Source of the DNA: Prinia subflava
Taxonomy: Eukaryota; Chordata; Aves; Passeriformes; Cisticolidae
NCBI RefSeq assembly: GCF_021018805.1
Contig: NC_086254.1
Location: 25,171,300-25,235,299, forward strand
Direction of reading: 5' to 3'
DNA: 64,000 bases
Both the position numbers and the translations under genes were made by a program. Within the stretch, counting starts at the first letter, position 1. Each line of letters opens with the position of its first letter. Of the stretch, positions 23,481 through 37,200 are shown piece by piece. The notes under the pieces are model-generated. The model was not told where the DNA came from and ran no database searches. It saw nothing but the letters and a program-made list of their open reading frames with translations.

Positions 23481-25374
23481 TAACTCCCTTCTGATTTATT
23501 TATACTGTTTATTATCAGAGCCCAATTCAATCAATAAAAGTTGGAACTCAAACACATGCACACATTTGAATTATGCATACAAACACTCATCAGGGGACAG
23601 AAGACAACTGCTATGGTCTAGATCATTCCTCTAACATGCAGCAGCTCAGACGTGAGGGGGCTCACAGCCATGAATTTTTATACCTTGACTTCTGCTTGAC
23701 CCCAGTGGTTGTTTGGCTGCTGGAAACCAAATGAATTGAAATAGCAGCAGAAATTCCATGGAAGAGGCTTGGCCAAGGGATCGCTGCATTTCTTATCCCA
23801 AGCCACTAGAACCATATTTATGGGCTTTCTGAGCTGACAGTTCCTTTATTATTAGCTCCTGTACACACAGGAATCCCAGAAAAACACCAGCAACCCACTC
23901 CAGTCAGTCATGTCAAGCAAATGCTGCAAACAGAACAGTGCACAGGGAACTGGAACTTCAAGGGAAACCAAAGCACAAACCTCAGTTGCAGCCTGGCTTA
24001 GGCATCAAACCAACGTAAACAGGCTGCTGGAAGCAGAGGAGGAAATTAATAACTTTTGGCTCCCCTTTGCAAACCACCACCCTCCCTAAACCTTACTGGT
24101 CAGCAGATCCTCAGGCACAGCTTGCTGCTGGCTTCTGCTTGCCTTTGAGCACAGTTGGTGGTTACAACCCAGCAACACTGCAAATTCAGAGGACGAAGGC
24201 AGAGAAAGTGAGTGGATGTGGGTTCAGCTGCAGACAGTCCACCTTTGAAACTGTGTGCCCCAGCTCGTCTGCAGCTCCATTTCTGTCAGTCCTTTGCCAT
24301 CTCCTCAGTGCTCCTCTGTCCATCCTCTCCCTACCATGAATCCTTAGCAGCCATCCCTCACAGGCAATCACCCTCCCTGCTAATCACTCTCCTGAAAAAG
24401 CTGTTTGTTTTCCTTACTGCTCCAAGCTCTTGTGCCACAGCAGAGCTGTGCTGGTTTGCAGCACATGGAGGCATGGCCTGAGTGCTGGGGACTAAACCTC
24501 TGCCCCTCCTCATGAATTTCACAGTGACAGAATTCCCTCCTGTATCTTCTCTGGCCCAGAGTTAGGTGAATTCCAGGAGTCTCTTTGAAATCCTGTTTTA
24601 ATATTTCACAACTTATGCACAGAGAGTATTTTGGCTTTTCTATCAATACATTTCTGCTTGGTAACTCCCAGTTTGAATGCTGATTGTGTTTTGCATAAAT
24701 TAACTAAATTGCAGCCCTTCTGTTTCATTGGTACTTTTTGTCTGCTTCCATCAGGAACAATGTCAGGGAGATTGCAAGCTGACTACAATTCTCTTTCCCA
24801 AGCAAGAGGAAAACATATAAGAGCCCAATCAGCACCAGTTTCCTGATGTCTATTGGGCTTTATAAGCTGTATTGTACTCTGGCATTTAACAATTTCTGTT
24901 CATTTGTTTCACTTTGAGAAGGGAATGTAACAATTGCCACAGTGTTCTGAGCCTCTGGTGTCTATTGATAAATATGGAACAGGTGTAACAACAGCTTCTC
25001 TTTCTTTCTCCTTAAAAACTCTGAGCTAAAATTGTTTGTGCAATGCCAAAGCAAGGACAGGTCTCTGCTCCCATTTCCAACACGCAGCTTCCATAGGGAG
25101 ATGGGCAGCAGACTGGATTTCAGACCTACCACAGTGTGAAACTGCCAAGAACAAATCTCACTGACCCTGGAAGGAGGATTCCCTTTAAGTTCCATCTCCC
25201 CACAGGCAGGGGAAGTTCCAGCAATTAATGGCACATTTTAAAGACTCACAACCTGAAGAATTCCACATCCAGCCCTGCTTTGACAGCCAACAGTGTTCAC
25301 ACCTGGGACAGGTTTCATTAACCAAGAAATGCACTCACATCTCACCCACGACAAAAATCAGTTAACCACAAGTT

Positions 25375-28265
25375 AGTTTATAAAACAGTCACAGGATTTA
25401 TTGAGATAAATACAAAGTTACATAGATTCTTTATTCTGACAAATGAATGACACTTCCAGAGTGTCCCCACTTAACTGGGCTCTAAACACCACCGTGAACT
25501 GACACAGCTGCCACGTGCTCATCCCACCAGGGCACCAGTGAGGCTCACACCTAAGCAACACGACCAACATGCTTTGGATTACTAGTGCTGGATCACTCCC
25601 TACAGCATCCCAGCAATATTGCACCAACTACTGTTATTGTCATGTTCCTTAGCTAGAAATGCTGAAAAGTGATATTCCTACTGCTGCTGTGACTACCTAA
25701 CTTTGCTCCAGCTGGCTTTTTAAATACATATTTTTGCATAATTTAAACAACCCAGAGAACTGCACGTGAACACATTCATTGCATACAATTGTCTAGGACA
25801 AGACGTAAAGTGCGGCCTTTAGTCATGCTGAAATCATTTCTAGTTTCAAACTAAACCAAAGAGACAAACTAGCAGAGGGTAAATCTGGGTAACAGAGCTG
25901 CACGTTGTCTACAAAAAACCCAGAACTCTGCTGGCCCCATCAGGACATGCAACTGTGGAGTTGTAACAGGAAGTTTTAAATGCTCGACTGAAATCGCCTC
26001 ATTCAAAACCCACCTGAATTTGGGAGCCAGAGAGGTACCAAAATATTGTTTAAAAACAAAGAACTCTGCTAAGCCTTTTAGTGAACTTTTATAGCTGGTA
26101 GCTTACCCTTTACACATATCCTAGTTAAAAACTCCTACTGAACACTAACCAAACATGCTAAAACCTATGGAAGGTTGTGTATTCCAGGGAATTATTGCAA
26201 GTCAAGGTAACTATTCAAGGTGATCTGACAAACAGCAACCTGGGTTGGGTTAACGTTCAAGGTATTTAATTTATGTACACTATATTTCAAACATACTTAC
26301 ATATACACACACTTAAAAAAATCTGTTCAGTGCTGAGAAATTTAATGAACTGATAATAAAAAACAGAAGTGAAACCTTGTCAGAAAGGCCTTAGAAAATC
26401 TGAACCGTTAGAAAATATCAGTATAATGCCAGCATTAGAAAAAGATATTAGAACTAGAAAAAATTAACTTGAGGGGTCTTTTTGTTAAGAAATTGCAATC
26501 ATAAAAAGTCTGTACTGAAGAAGCATTTGTTTTAAATTATAAAAAAACCTGTAAAAAATTAAATGTAGAATGTTGCAGAGTTTACACTGTTTGCTGCAAT
26601 AGCAGTGGTGTATTTCTGCCTGCAGCTTCCAAAGAGCATTTTGTGATCTTACAAGAAAACAATTTATTACAAATACTGTACATATTATAATACATGACTG
26701 GTTAACTCATACAAAAGTGAGCCCTCCCAAAATACAGAACCCAGCTGAGGAACCTACTCACTGTATTGCAGACAAAAAACAAAACCAGAACTGGCATTTT
26801 GTGAAAATCTTCCCCCATGGGAAGTGCTTACTGTGGAACATGAAATAAGGGCATGTATTTACACAGGTCTGCTGAGGAGAAAGGGCTCTGCTCTCAGAAA
26901 GAAAGTAACTGTTAGCATATGAAACCATTTCTTTAGTATTTAAGCATTAGTGTTTGAGCAGGACAAAGTTTCAATCCACAATAAAAAAGATACTATTTTT
27001 TTCCCAGGACCCACATTAGTGCAGGTTTGGGATCCAAGAGAAGTCAAGGTCCAGCAGAAGTATAAGATTTGTAATTTTTCTGAGGCCACTCAGTTTGACT
27101 AACACAGTTCTGCTCTTTCTTCCAAGCCCCTGTTCCAACAAACAGGAGAAATCCCACTTCACCTTGTGTGTCTCACTTGGTGTTTGCCCCAGACCTTGCC
27201 CTACAACCCACACAGGCTGCAGAGCAAACAGTGGCACCACCTTTCCCCAGAACATTTCTGCACTGGGCTTTTGCAGAATTCAGAGCTCCTTTGTTTCTTA
27301 GGAAAAGCTGTTTGTGGTTTAACCACAGGTTAAAAGGTGTTTGTTAAATGAGGTGTGCATGTAAAACAAAGACTCAAGCCTGTAACTCTGTAATAGCCTT
27401 GTGCTGAATCTCTCAACTCAAGTGACCTTTGCTGGGGCAGAATGAGGAATTTTCCACTTTGGAAATCTCCAGTCTAGCTGCATCCTGGGAGAGGCAGCAG
27501 CAACAAAAACTGGCCTGTGACACCTGTAAGGACAGTCAGAAATGTTGCTATTATGACCTGTTAACACTGTAAGGGTATAGCTAAGAAGGAACAAATTAAT
27601 ATAAACTTCACAATATACAAAGAATCTTGAGCTCTCTGTGCTTTGAAAAATATCACACATAAAAATGACCCATGCTTAATTCTAGCAGTGTAACTACATG
27701 AAAAAATGAAATGATTTTTGAGCTTTTCCCACTGATACAGAATTAAGTTCTTCATTTTTTGTTGCAATTCAAAACTATTCACATATATACACTTTTTTTC
27801 AAATAAATGCATTAGGTGGAACAGTACAAAGCTTATAATAAAAGTGAGGAAAAAATAGCTTCAGGAAAGTTTGCTATAATCAGGTTTGAAGATTTAGAAA
27901 CCTTTTTAAGCTTACAGCAAACTTGTACTAACAGAAATATTTTCTTAAAAATGAAATGTAAATTCCAATTATGCAAAAACAATGAGTGTGGTGTAAGACT
28001 TTACAGACAATACTGAAGTGCAGGTAAGGTCAGAGTTATCACCTCCATTTACAAAGGGAAAAGCAAAAGGAAGGAATTACTCACGGGAATCAAACACAGC
28101 TGTAGATGAAACAAGGTCATGAAATGAAGACTGTAACATTTCTCAACACCCTCCTTCCTGCTCAAATAGGTGACAAAACCCACCTTATCTGTCCTCATTA
28201 CTCACACTAACAGAAACAAGGTGAAAAACCCTCCTGCTGTTCAGCCTTCGTTGCAGAATAACCCC
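25375..28265 (-). terminator. PPP4R1L: Predicted PPP4R1L 3' UTR with poly(A) signal at 25397-25402
   Basis: After the stop codon (28268-28266, minus) there is no further coding similarity. TTTATT at 25397-25402 reads AATAAA on the minus strand, and a GT-rich block follows downstream on that strand (about 25360-25330), the arrangement expected for cleavage and polyadenylation. This gives a 3' UTR of about 2.9 kb. Shorter isoforms using other signals are possible, and the boundary is an inference. Confidence 0.5.
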
Positions 28266-31200
28266 TTAGTTTTGTTTTTCAATGGTGATATTGTCCATGT
28301 TATCCTGTTTCAGTTTTATGGTGGCAAAGAAAGACACATCTTGATCTCTGTCAGACTGCAGGGCTAAAATGGTCTCTTCTGCAGCTTCTAGATGAGGATT
28401 GCCAACACTTTTAAAATAAGCTGGAATAAGGGAAGAAAAAAGACAATTTTAATCAAATCCAAAGGAATAAACCCTAGAGCATAAGTAGTGCAGAAATAGA
28501 GAATGCCAAAACCATCTGGGTCAGCTTATCCAGCTTAGTCTCCTTACAGAAACTACAGGAAACTAAGGAAGCTGACAGAGAAATTCAAATATGCTGCTTC
28601 TGATTCATCTTACTAGGTACTTTAATACTTCTAAGATAATTTCTTTTTGCTGAGCCCTAAATAGAAATGTATCAATGAGCAACAGGAAGCTCAGGAAGCT
28701 GCTACTGTACAACGCATTCCAAACCTTCTCCATACTTTATTCTGGAAAAAAAAAGTTAGGCGGTTTCTGCGCTTCTTCCTCTGAATAATCAGAGGGCAGC
28801 ACACAAATCACATTTGAGGCACGCGAGAATAACCCAGCCTGGCGTTTCAGAGGAAACGATCCCGAACGCATCGGGCGCGGTTGGCGAGGCCGCACTGCCC
28901 CCGTGTGGCTTTTCCAAGGCTGCAAAGCCACTCGAGCACTCTCAAATGTGAATTTAACTCTGAGATTACACTGCGTGATTCTGTTTTTGTGCTACAAGGG
29001 CTGTGCTGGCAGAGCCTCGGCAGCATTCCCGAGGTGTTGGATCTTCCCGGGGAAGTAAGGAGCACACCTTTCTCCAGCAGTGTCTGCCTGAGAGCCTTGG
29101 CCAGCAGGACCCTGACGTTTGGCACAGGATCCGATGCAAGGCTCAGAAGGCTGGGGAGTAAGTGTTCAACAAACTGGTCCACAGGCATGCACTCCTCTTC
29201 TACCACAGCCTACGAGACAAATGCACAACAGAAAAAGTAAGATTTATGTTAAAAATACACTATTTGCCATTCCTTTCATTTCTTTCCACCTTGTCGTTAA
29301 TTTGGCCTGTTAAAAAAGCTCTGAATGAGAACACCCCACCCTGAGTCTCACCATTTTGAATTTCAGCCAGGAACAGCAGATGAATTTCTTTCAAGAATTT
29401 TTAAGGAAATGCTGCTCTCTTGCCTGTCCTCACCCTTTTCCCTTTTAACGTTCAACTCTTTCTCCTCACTGCTACCCAAGAAAGCATTTTTTGTTTGGAG
29501 GGGGTGAGTGGTGGCAATAAAGAGGGAAATAATTCCTGGCATCCAGCACCCATTAGTGGTGTGAAGAGCTCTTGTGATCCTTTAGCCTGGCACGGCCAAG
29601 GATTAAACACATGTATCTCCATTTGGGACTTAATTCTTAGCTTTGCCACTGGGACAGCAGATAGTCCAAGGATCAGCTGTGGCAGGGACACAGCCTGGGG
29701 TGGGACAGACAGATGCCACTGAGGCCACACTGACTCTGACCAAACCAAAAATGACAAAAATCCTGAGTCCAGATTTCAGTTCTGCCCACATTGCTGCAAA
29801 GCCCCGAATTTCATGTGCACACAGAAACACAGAGAACATTCCAACCTGACAAATGAAGGCAAAGGCTTGTCTCCCAACCCACTTGGAGCAGTGGCGGAAC
29901 CGCACCACGAGCTCATTGATGAAATTCAATCCCAGGGCATTGGCACTGTTTGCATAGAACTTCTGTAGGATTGCTACAACCTGGGAGACAAAGGAATGGG
30001 AAAAGGAGTGGAACAAAGAAGAAATTAAACTTCAGCTGCAGCCCTTAGACTTAAAAAGACATAATTTCATTTGAATTCTATGAGGGACACTGTATTCAAT
30101 GTAGTCAGCTATACTTGTAGGCTTCCTAACAAATTAAATCAACTTTGAGGGAAGATTAGTAGTTGGTTGTTCTGTGTTTCGTTGTGGGTTTTTTGGGGTT
30201 TTTTTCTCCCCAGAACTGAGGGAAGGTTTTCCAAATCACATATACTGGCTTTCATTCACTTCAAAGGATTTCTCATTCACATTCAACCACAGAGAAAAAT
30301 TTCAGTATCTGTGGCAATCTGACAACTCAAAATATTTTAGAAACTTTCCATTTCAATTTTTTCCATATTGATTCCTGTTCATTAAAACATCCCTATTCAT
30401 CCTGCTCGTCTGAAAAAGCAGTGATTTCAGGTACCCTCTCCAGGATCACTCTCCTGCTCTCCTGCCAGGAAGTGAACTCAATCCCCTACCAGTTTGAAGG
30501 AGATCCACCGAACTTCTGAAACTTTATCGGAGCACAGAGTTAGTGCAATGTGCCTTAGGTAGTCATAGACATCATTGGGATTGTAGAGCTCCAGGATCAG
30601 GATCAGCTGCCTGGAACACAAAGGAAACCATTAACTGTACCACGTGCAGCACCAGCCTGCTGCCCTTCACCAGCTCTTACAGGTGGGGAACGAGCACCAA
30701 AGCACCAAAGGGTTACTACAGAGCCCTTGAGCAGTTTGTTCTTCACTTGTCAGAGGCTTTAATCCACCAGGGAGGCCAAGAGAAACTGTGATCCAAACTA
30801 CATGTATCAGTGTATCGACATTATCCAAAAGAATAACCAAAAGCTACAAACACAAGCATGAGAAACTTTTTTCAGCTTCAAACCAATACCCTGTACATTC
30901 TTGCAAAGCAAAAGCAAAGCAAAAACTGAGTATTTACCTCGGTAAATGTAGAAATCTACATTTCAGAAAATAATTCCTATGTCAGAATCACACAGAACCA
31001 GCAGCCACACAGAGCCCAGGCAGTGGCAGCTCCCACCAGGGCTCAGGGAGCTGCTGTGAATTCTGTACCCCTGTGAGTCTGTTGTGCCAAACTACAAAGT
31101 GAGAGTGAGGCCTCGAGCCCAAACACAGAAACACGATGAACACAAAGGTCAGACTTTATCTGCAAACTGTGGCTACAAAGGTGCTTCACATATCAACAGG

Positions 31201-34200
31201 GCTTGTAGAAAAAGAACTGTGGGATGTTCATCTACCTTTTTTACATACCCAGTGTTACACAAGTATCAAAAGAATAAACTTATTTTTAAGAACTGTTTTC
31301 TCTTTCCTACACATTAAAATATGAATTTTTACATGTGTTTCATTAATTTTTGCAAGGGAGTCTTGAACTAATAAATTCTCACTGAATAGTATCTATCAGA
31401 TTGTCATGTTTCATCAGCTGCAAGTGAACCAGATCTCCACTTTAGTAAAATCACAGACATTTAATTTTCAGTCACACATTACAACACAACTTGTGAAAAA
31501 CAAAAAACCCAGAAACCCCAATGCCCTTGACTCCCCCCAGACAACCCTAACAGCCAGTGGCTTTTTCCTTCCTAAAGAATGGTTGTAAACTTTTAGCTCC
31601 TGATCAAGATGTGCTAACTTCTGAATGTAATTACTTATTTCCAAGTTAGTAATACAGGTTAAAAATCAGAAGTTAACAAAATTACATACTCTGCCAGCTC
31701 GTAACGAAACCTCCAGTTCCTGCTGTTATCAGTCACCACAAATTCTTGCAGCTGGTAAAGATACTCTCGCCTTTTGTCTGCATGAAGTAGCTAAAGGAAA
31801 AACATTACTGGTATAAAACTGATAAAACTTCAAACTTGCAGTTCTCTGGTGTGTCACTATTCACACCTATGTGCCTTTTCCTACTTGAAAGCAAGTGACC
31901 AATGACAAGGTGCTTCCTAAAAACTGTGCACAGTCAGCCGAGTGCCTGGACACACCCCAGTGACATCCCAAGCACCAAAATCATCCCTTCAGCAGCACCC
32001 AAAGCACCAGCTCTGGGCAGAGAAGTGAGTCACTAAGAGCTGAGGATCTGTGTGGATTCCACAGCAGCCCACCAGGAGCTGCTCTCATCTCCCAGCCCCA
32101 ACACGATTTGCTACTAGGCCAACGCTCCCAGTTTACAACAGCCAGCAACATTTACAAGCACAGTCACAAAGGGTTTTCAGCTTGGTATGTTGTTGGGATA
32201 TGAGAGAAAAGAGGTGAGGCACATTAAAAGGAGGAATGGAGGCACATACACAAAATGGCAGCATTGCAGAAAACAAAACATTAATTGGATACTGAGACAT
32301 GCACAGCTTGTTCAAAAACTTCTTATAACAGAGTCAGAAAAAAATTTCTGTTGAGAAATTATGACATTTTCCTACCTTCAGAAAGTCATAGAGATGTTTG
32401 AGGACACCAATACGCACTTCATCCAGGTCTTTCAAGAAGCCATTGAAGATTGGCACCAGGTCAGCAGCTGTTAACTGATCCCCCAGGATCACAGCCAGCT
32501 CATGGATGGAGAAGGCCAGAGTGCGCCGCACCTTCCACTGCAAACGGGCCAGCAAGGGAACTACATGAGGCACCATGACTAAAATAAACAAGTTTTTGAA
32601 CCACCCCTGTGTGAGGATTGAGACAGCAGGACAAACAGGGCTAGTAGAAAGTGTTAATCGTCTTTATGAAGTCTGATTTAAATCTGGAATTTTATATTTT
32701 TAGTGCATGTTTATTCCTCTGTATGAATTTATCTAGTGATCTTACAACTGCAGTACAAACTGAAGGAAAAAACTTCCTCAAAATTCTGATTTTTGTAACA
32801 GAACTTTCTTTTCTTACCTGCACATCTGAAGCCAGTGTCTCGTAGGTGTCCTTGAGGCAGTGCCAGTTCTGCCTGCCCAAGGTCAGGGCCACCCCGGGCA
32901 GGCTGTAGGCGCAGTGCTTGGCAATCTCAGTGTCAACAGTCTGGGCCCGGGCAGGGTCAGTCATGGACAGGTACTGGTCCAGTAAAGGTTGAGGGATGAT
33001 GTCCTACAGACAGACACACTTCAGTTTAAGAGCAGAAAGGAAATACAGCTGCTGTGCTACAGTTCTGCCAACCAGCCAGCACCAAAACACAAGAGACAGG
33101 ACACCCCTTGTGTGTGCCACCCTCACCAAGGGTACATGACTCCAATTTGTCCTCTCATTAAGACAGAGCAGTCAGCAATGAACAGTCAGTGTGGCTTTAT
33201 CAACACCTTGCCTCAACCAAGCTGAGAATTCCTTCTTTGCTGATGCCAAACAATAAATGAGTGACAGAACAGGGCAGTCAGTGCCTGCCTTGGTTGCAAC
33301 AGGTTGCCTCTAAGGCACAAAAAAGGCACCAGAATGTTTCTAATTTTCTCATTTAAAACAGGGGTCTCCTCGAATTCTGGAGCATTCCTTCACATTCTGC
33401 AATTGATCCATTGCAGAAGTATCACTGCATTAAGGGCAAGATGAACTGTATCCAGCTCTCCACTAAACCCACTAGCTGCCATTTTAATCACCTGTAATTT
33501 TGACTTATCATCTTCAAATGGTGGATTATTTTCTTGCTCTTTCCTCAAAAATATACTGGTTCCTCTCTGTGGTTCCTCTGAGTCCTGTAAAAGGAGGTAC
33601 CAGGTAGTGAAAAGAAGGAGACTCAGTGTTGTTTGGGGTATTTCAAAGCATCACAGAACAATGGAGCTCAGATTCAGAACAGCCCTGCACAGGCAGAGCC
33701 TTGTTCAGTGTGTTTATGCAAGTACAGAAAGTCAACAGTTGCACACTGAGGCAAACAGAGACTGTAGCAGCAACAAGGGCAGCAGTAGTTAAGATTTACT
33801 TCTAAAGAGGGCAATCTAACATCACAAATCCAACATTCCTACACATTTTGGATGGTTACTTTTAAATAGTTTTTATTCTTGAAATTATCTTAAATGCTAT
33901 TCAATCAGAAAAAAAAAATGTACCCTTAATAGCTTTTCTTTTTTTGATTAGAGTAAGTAGAACATGATAGCTGTGGTCTAGTAATGTTCAAAGGCTTTGG
34001 ATCCAAAGTGGGTCAGTTATGCCAGGGGCTACACAACCCCACACAGCTCAGACATGGAGCACAACGTGTCCTTACCGTGCTTTTCAGCACCCTGGAGCTT
34101 GACTGGTCACTGATGTCATCCTGGGAGGCAGGGGATGAAACAGTGTCCCCCTGCACCTGCTTGCAGGCAGCATCTGAAACAGCTGCTTCATCCAAAATCA

Positions 34201-37200
34201 TTTTGTTCTGAAGATTGTCACTACTTTTTTCCATTTTTTTGGTCTCACAGTCACCAACAGAATCAAACTGAGCAGCTCTGAGAGCAGCAGACAACACTTG
34301 GACCTGAGCTGTATAAAGCACAAGATGGTTATTTAGTGTCTTTTCTGCATTTAAAGGCATTAAACCTGTCATTAACTCATCTAAAAAGATAAAAGGTAGC
34401 CCAGTATGAGCTACACAGAAATGCTGTATTAGCAAACATTTGCTCTTGGAAAGAAAAAGCCTTTTACTGCAGAGCACTCAGACTCAGTGAAACAAGAAAC
34501 TGAGCTGACTATGGATGACAAGAGGGATTTGATCCATAAAATACAGATCCCACTATCAGGCCAACATCCTTCCAATGCTTTCAACAAAGGGCCTGTTTCA
34601 GGTGGTTAAGGAGAGAGAACTTGAAATTAGGGCCATTCTCAGTCAGCCAATGTTAGATAAAATCAGCTTGTAGCAGGTAGCACTGTCACTAAACCCACAG
34701 TACCTACAATATTCAAAACCCATTAAAACTGTCTTTAACAAGCTGTTTTCCCTTTTGTAGTTAGAGCAATTTATTTTTCAGGCAAACAGAAGCCAGGAGT
34801 ATTTCCCCAACTGCTCTAGAAATAACTCAGATCTTATTAAAAAAGCTGTTGCATCACCTTCTACTATCATTTACTACTCCAGGCAGGCTCATCACCCTAT
34901 GAATACCAAGCCAATTAAAATGCAGTCAAGTGTTTTGTAAAGGCCAGAAAACCTGCTGAGAGAAAACACGATTTCACTGCCACAGAGTCTCACCTTGAAC
35001 ATCTGGATCATCCATGTGCTCCTGTAAGCTTTCCAGAACCCTTTTTATCTCACTGCTAGCAACAAAGTTATTCCGTGGCCCAGAGCAGGCATCGCTGTGC
35101 TTCTCAGCCTTGGACTGCAGCAGCTCCAGGTCCTGACTGATGTCGGGCAGAGGAGGGCGCCAGTACAGGAATGTGCTGAACACGTCCTGGGCAGGCGGCA
35201 GCGCCGAGCTCAGCCCCGGGGATCTGCTCTCCTTCCCGCCCTCGGTGGCACCAGCAGCAGCTTTGTCACCCTGACACAAGTGAGACGCTTCCTCTCCAGG
35301 GCTGGCACAACGATCTGAACTTTCTTCCACTCGATTTTTATTTAGGTCCTCAGAGAGCTTTGTATGAATTTCTGCTGAAGTCTCCTCAGTCGGTGATTCT
35401 GGTTTGATTTCCATTGGTTGTTCTGAGCTGGAAACAAAGTTATTGAAAGTAACTTTAAGTACTCTGTAACAAGAGGTTTTCAGTGAAATACTTCATAAAA
35501 GACAGCAGCAACAACAGAAGCTTTTCTCTAAGGAAAGACAGAATTTGTGCTACCACTATGCCTTACTTCACCGATTTTCCCTTTGCCCTCCTGTGAAGCC
35601 AAAGTGAATTTTTCAATAATGTGGTTACACTGAAATGTGTGATCTCAGACCTTTTCAGACCTTTTCTGGAACTGCATTCTCAAATGGAGATTTTTAGCCT
35701 TGATGAGCCACAAAAACAATTACCTTCCTTTTAACCCCTTCTACTCCACCACACCTTCCCCAGGATTTACCTGGGCAATGCATTTGCACTGGAAGACATC
35801 ACAGTGATGTTGTTGCTTGGCTGACAGGAATTGGAATTCACATCTTGTGCTGGTGGTCGGATACTCAGTGTCCCATCTTCTCGAATGTAAAGACCAGCAC
35901 TCGAAGGGTTTGCAAAGGTAGAAATAAATGGGCCAAGGGACTGGAAAGCAGCCTGACGAACCTGTGGTGGTGTAAGAGCAACAGTCAGGCTGCATGCAAC
36001 TCTCAGAGAAATCTAAATTTGGTGCAATTTTCAGTAAGAACCAATCAGTTCTTAATTTAACAGCTTCATTTAATATCAAATATAACCAAATACCAAATAA
36101 GTGACACTTAAGCAAAGGGTGATACACCTAAGCATGTATCTACAATCATTATACAGAAATCTTTTAGAAGTTATAAATTTGAAGGACATCTGTTCACCTC
36201 AACTGATCTATTCAACACAAGCAACCTTTTCTCAGAAGAGTATTTACCCTTATAAACTATTGAGAAAGAGGAAAAATAAGACACTACCTTATTAGAGGGG
36301 ATTAGTTTTTAGCACATTAAGCTCTGATCTCAGCAAATGCGCCTCACAGCAGCACTAAACTCTCCTGTTATTTGTTTAGGATCTGCCTGGGTGATGCAGT
36401 TCCAGAGGGAGGCACTCACCCATCTGCAGGTGTCACTGATGAGGCTGATGAACAGCGGGGACAGTTGGCTCCTGCGAACCTCTGGGGACGTGGTGTAGGA
36501 CACTGCCATGAAGCACTCAGCACACGCCTTCCGCATGCCCCACACGCTGTCAGAACACAGCTCAAAGAACTTGGGAATCTGCCAAAAAAACCCAATCCAA
36601 AATGAATTAAAGGCTAAACAAAGCAATGTCAAAGTGTTTGTTTGAAAACTGGAGGCAATGGAAACTCGAGAGAATAAAAGAAGTGAAGAGCAGAAGAAGA
36701 GGGACAGGTTAAATGCATACACTAATTAAAGAAATTGGAAGAAACCCATCTCTCACTTACTCCATTAGGAATGTGTGTACAACTATTTGCAATAAGAAAG
36801 AATATAAAGAATTATTAATGGCCTACAAAATCAGAACTGAATTGATGATCATTGAATGATCATTTAGTTCAGGCAAAAATAAAAAGTGGCAATTCCAAAG
36901 TGTGTGTATATATATAAAATATATCTGATACATATATCTGCTGCCAATTACATTTTCAACATGTTTTGCAAAACAAGAACTTTGCATTACTCTTAATTCC
37001 CAGTTTTGCTGTGTAATTTGCAATCAAGGCCTTAGCCAAGTCAATTAAAAAATGCATGCACACTGATTAATTTATAGAGAAGACAATAAAGGAACTCATT
37101 ATTAAACTTTCTGAACTGAGAAATACAGGTCTTGCAAATTGATTTTGTTTTTACATACCAGCAGTCTTTCTGTGGCTTCTTGCCCAACCGCATTACAAAT

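Larger units (their letters stand above)
14301..25374. other. Intergenic region between CIMIP1 and the PPP4R1L 3' end
   Basis: No exon chain with conserved protein similarity was found in this convergent intergenic region. It contains a small 11-bp tandem repeat, an exact 49-bp repeat pair, a GC-rich island near 17.7-17.97 kb and an old LINE-like relic near 23.2-23.5 kb, listed separately. The island could be the promoter of an unrecognised non-coding transcript. Confidence 0.55.

Noticed and set aside
28847..29068. Read-through of PPP4R1L exon 19 to the end of its open frame
   Set aside because: Similarity to PPP4R1 ends at LLEKG, where a GTGTGC donor occurs, and resumes in the 28420-28266 exon.
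32538..32591. Upstream acceptor that would extend PPP4R1L exon 15 with MVPHVVPLLARLQ
   Set aside because: From phase 0 this choice reads into a stop. The TTTGCAG acceptor at 32539-32538 keeps frame and gives the conserved VQWKVRRTL junction.
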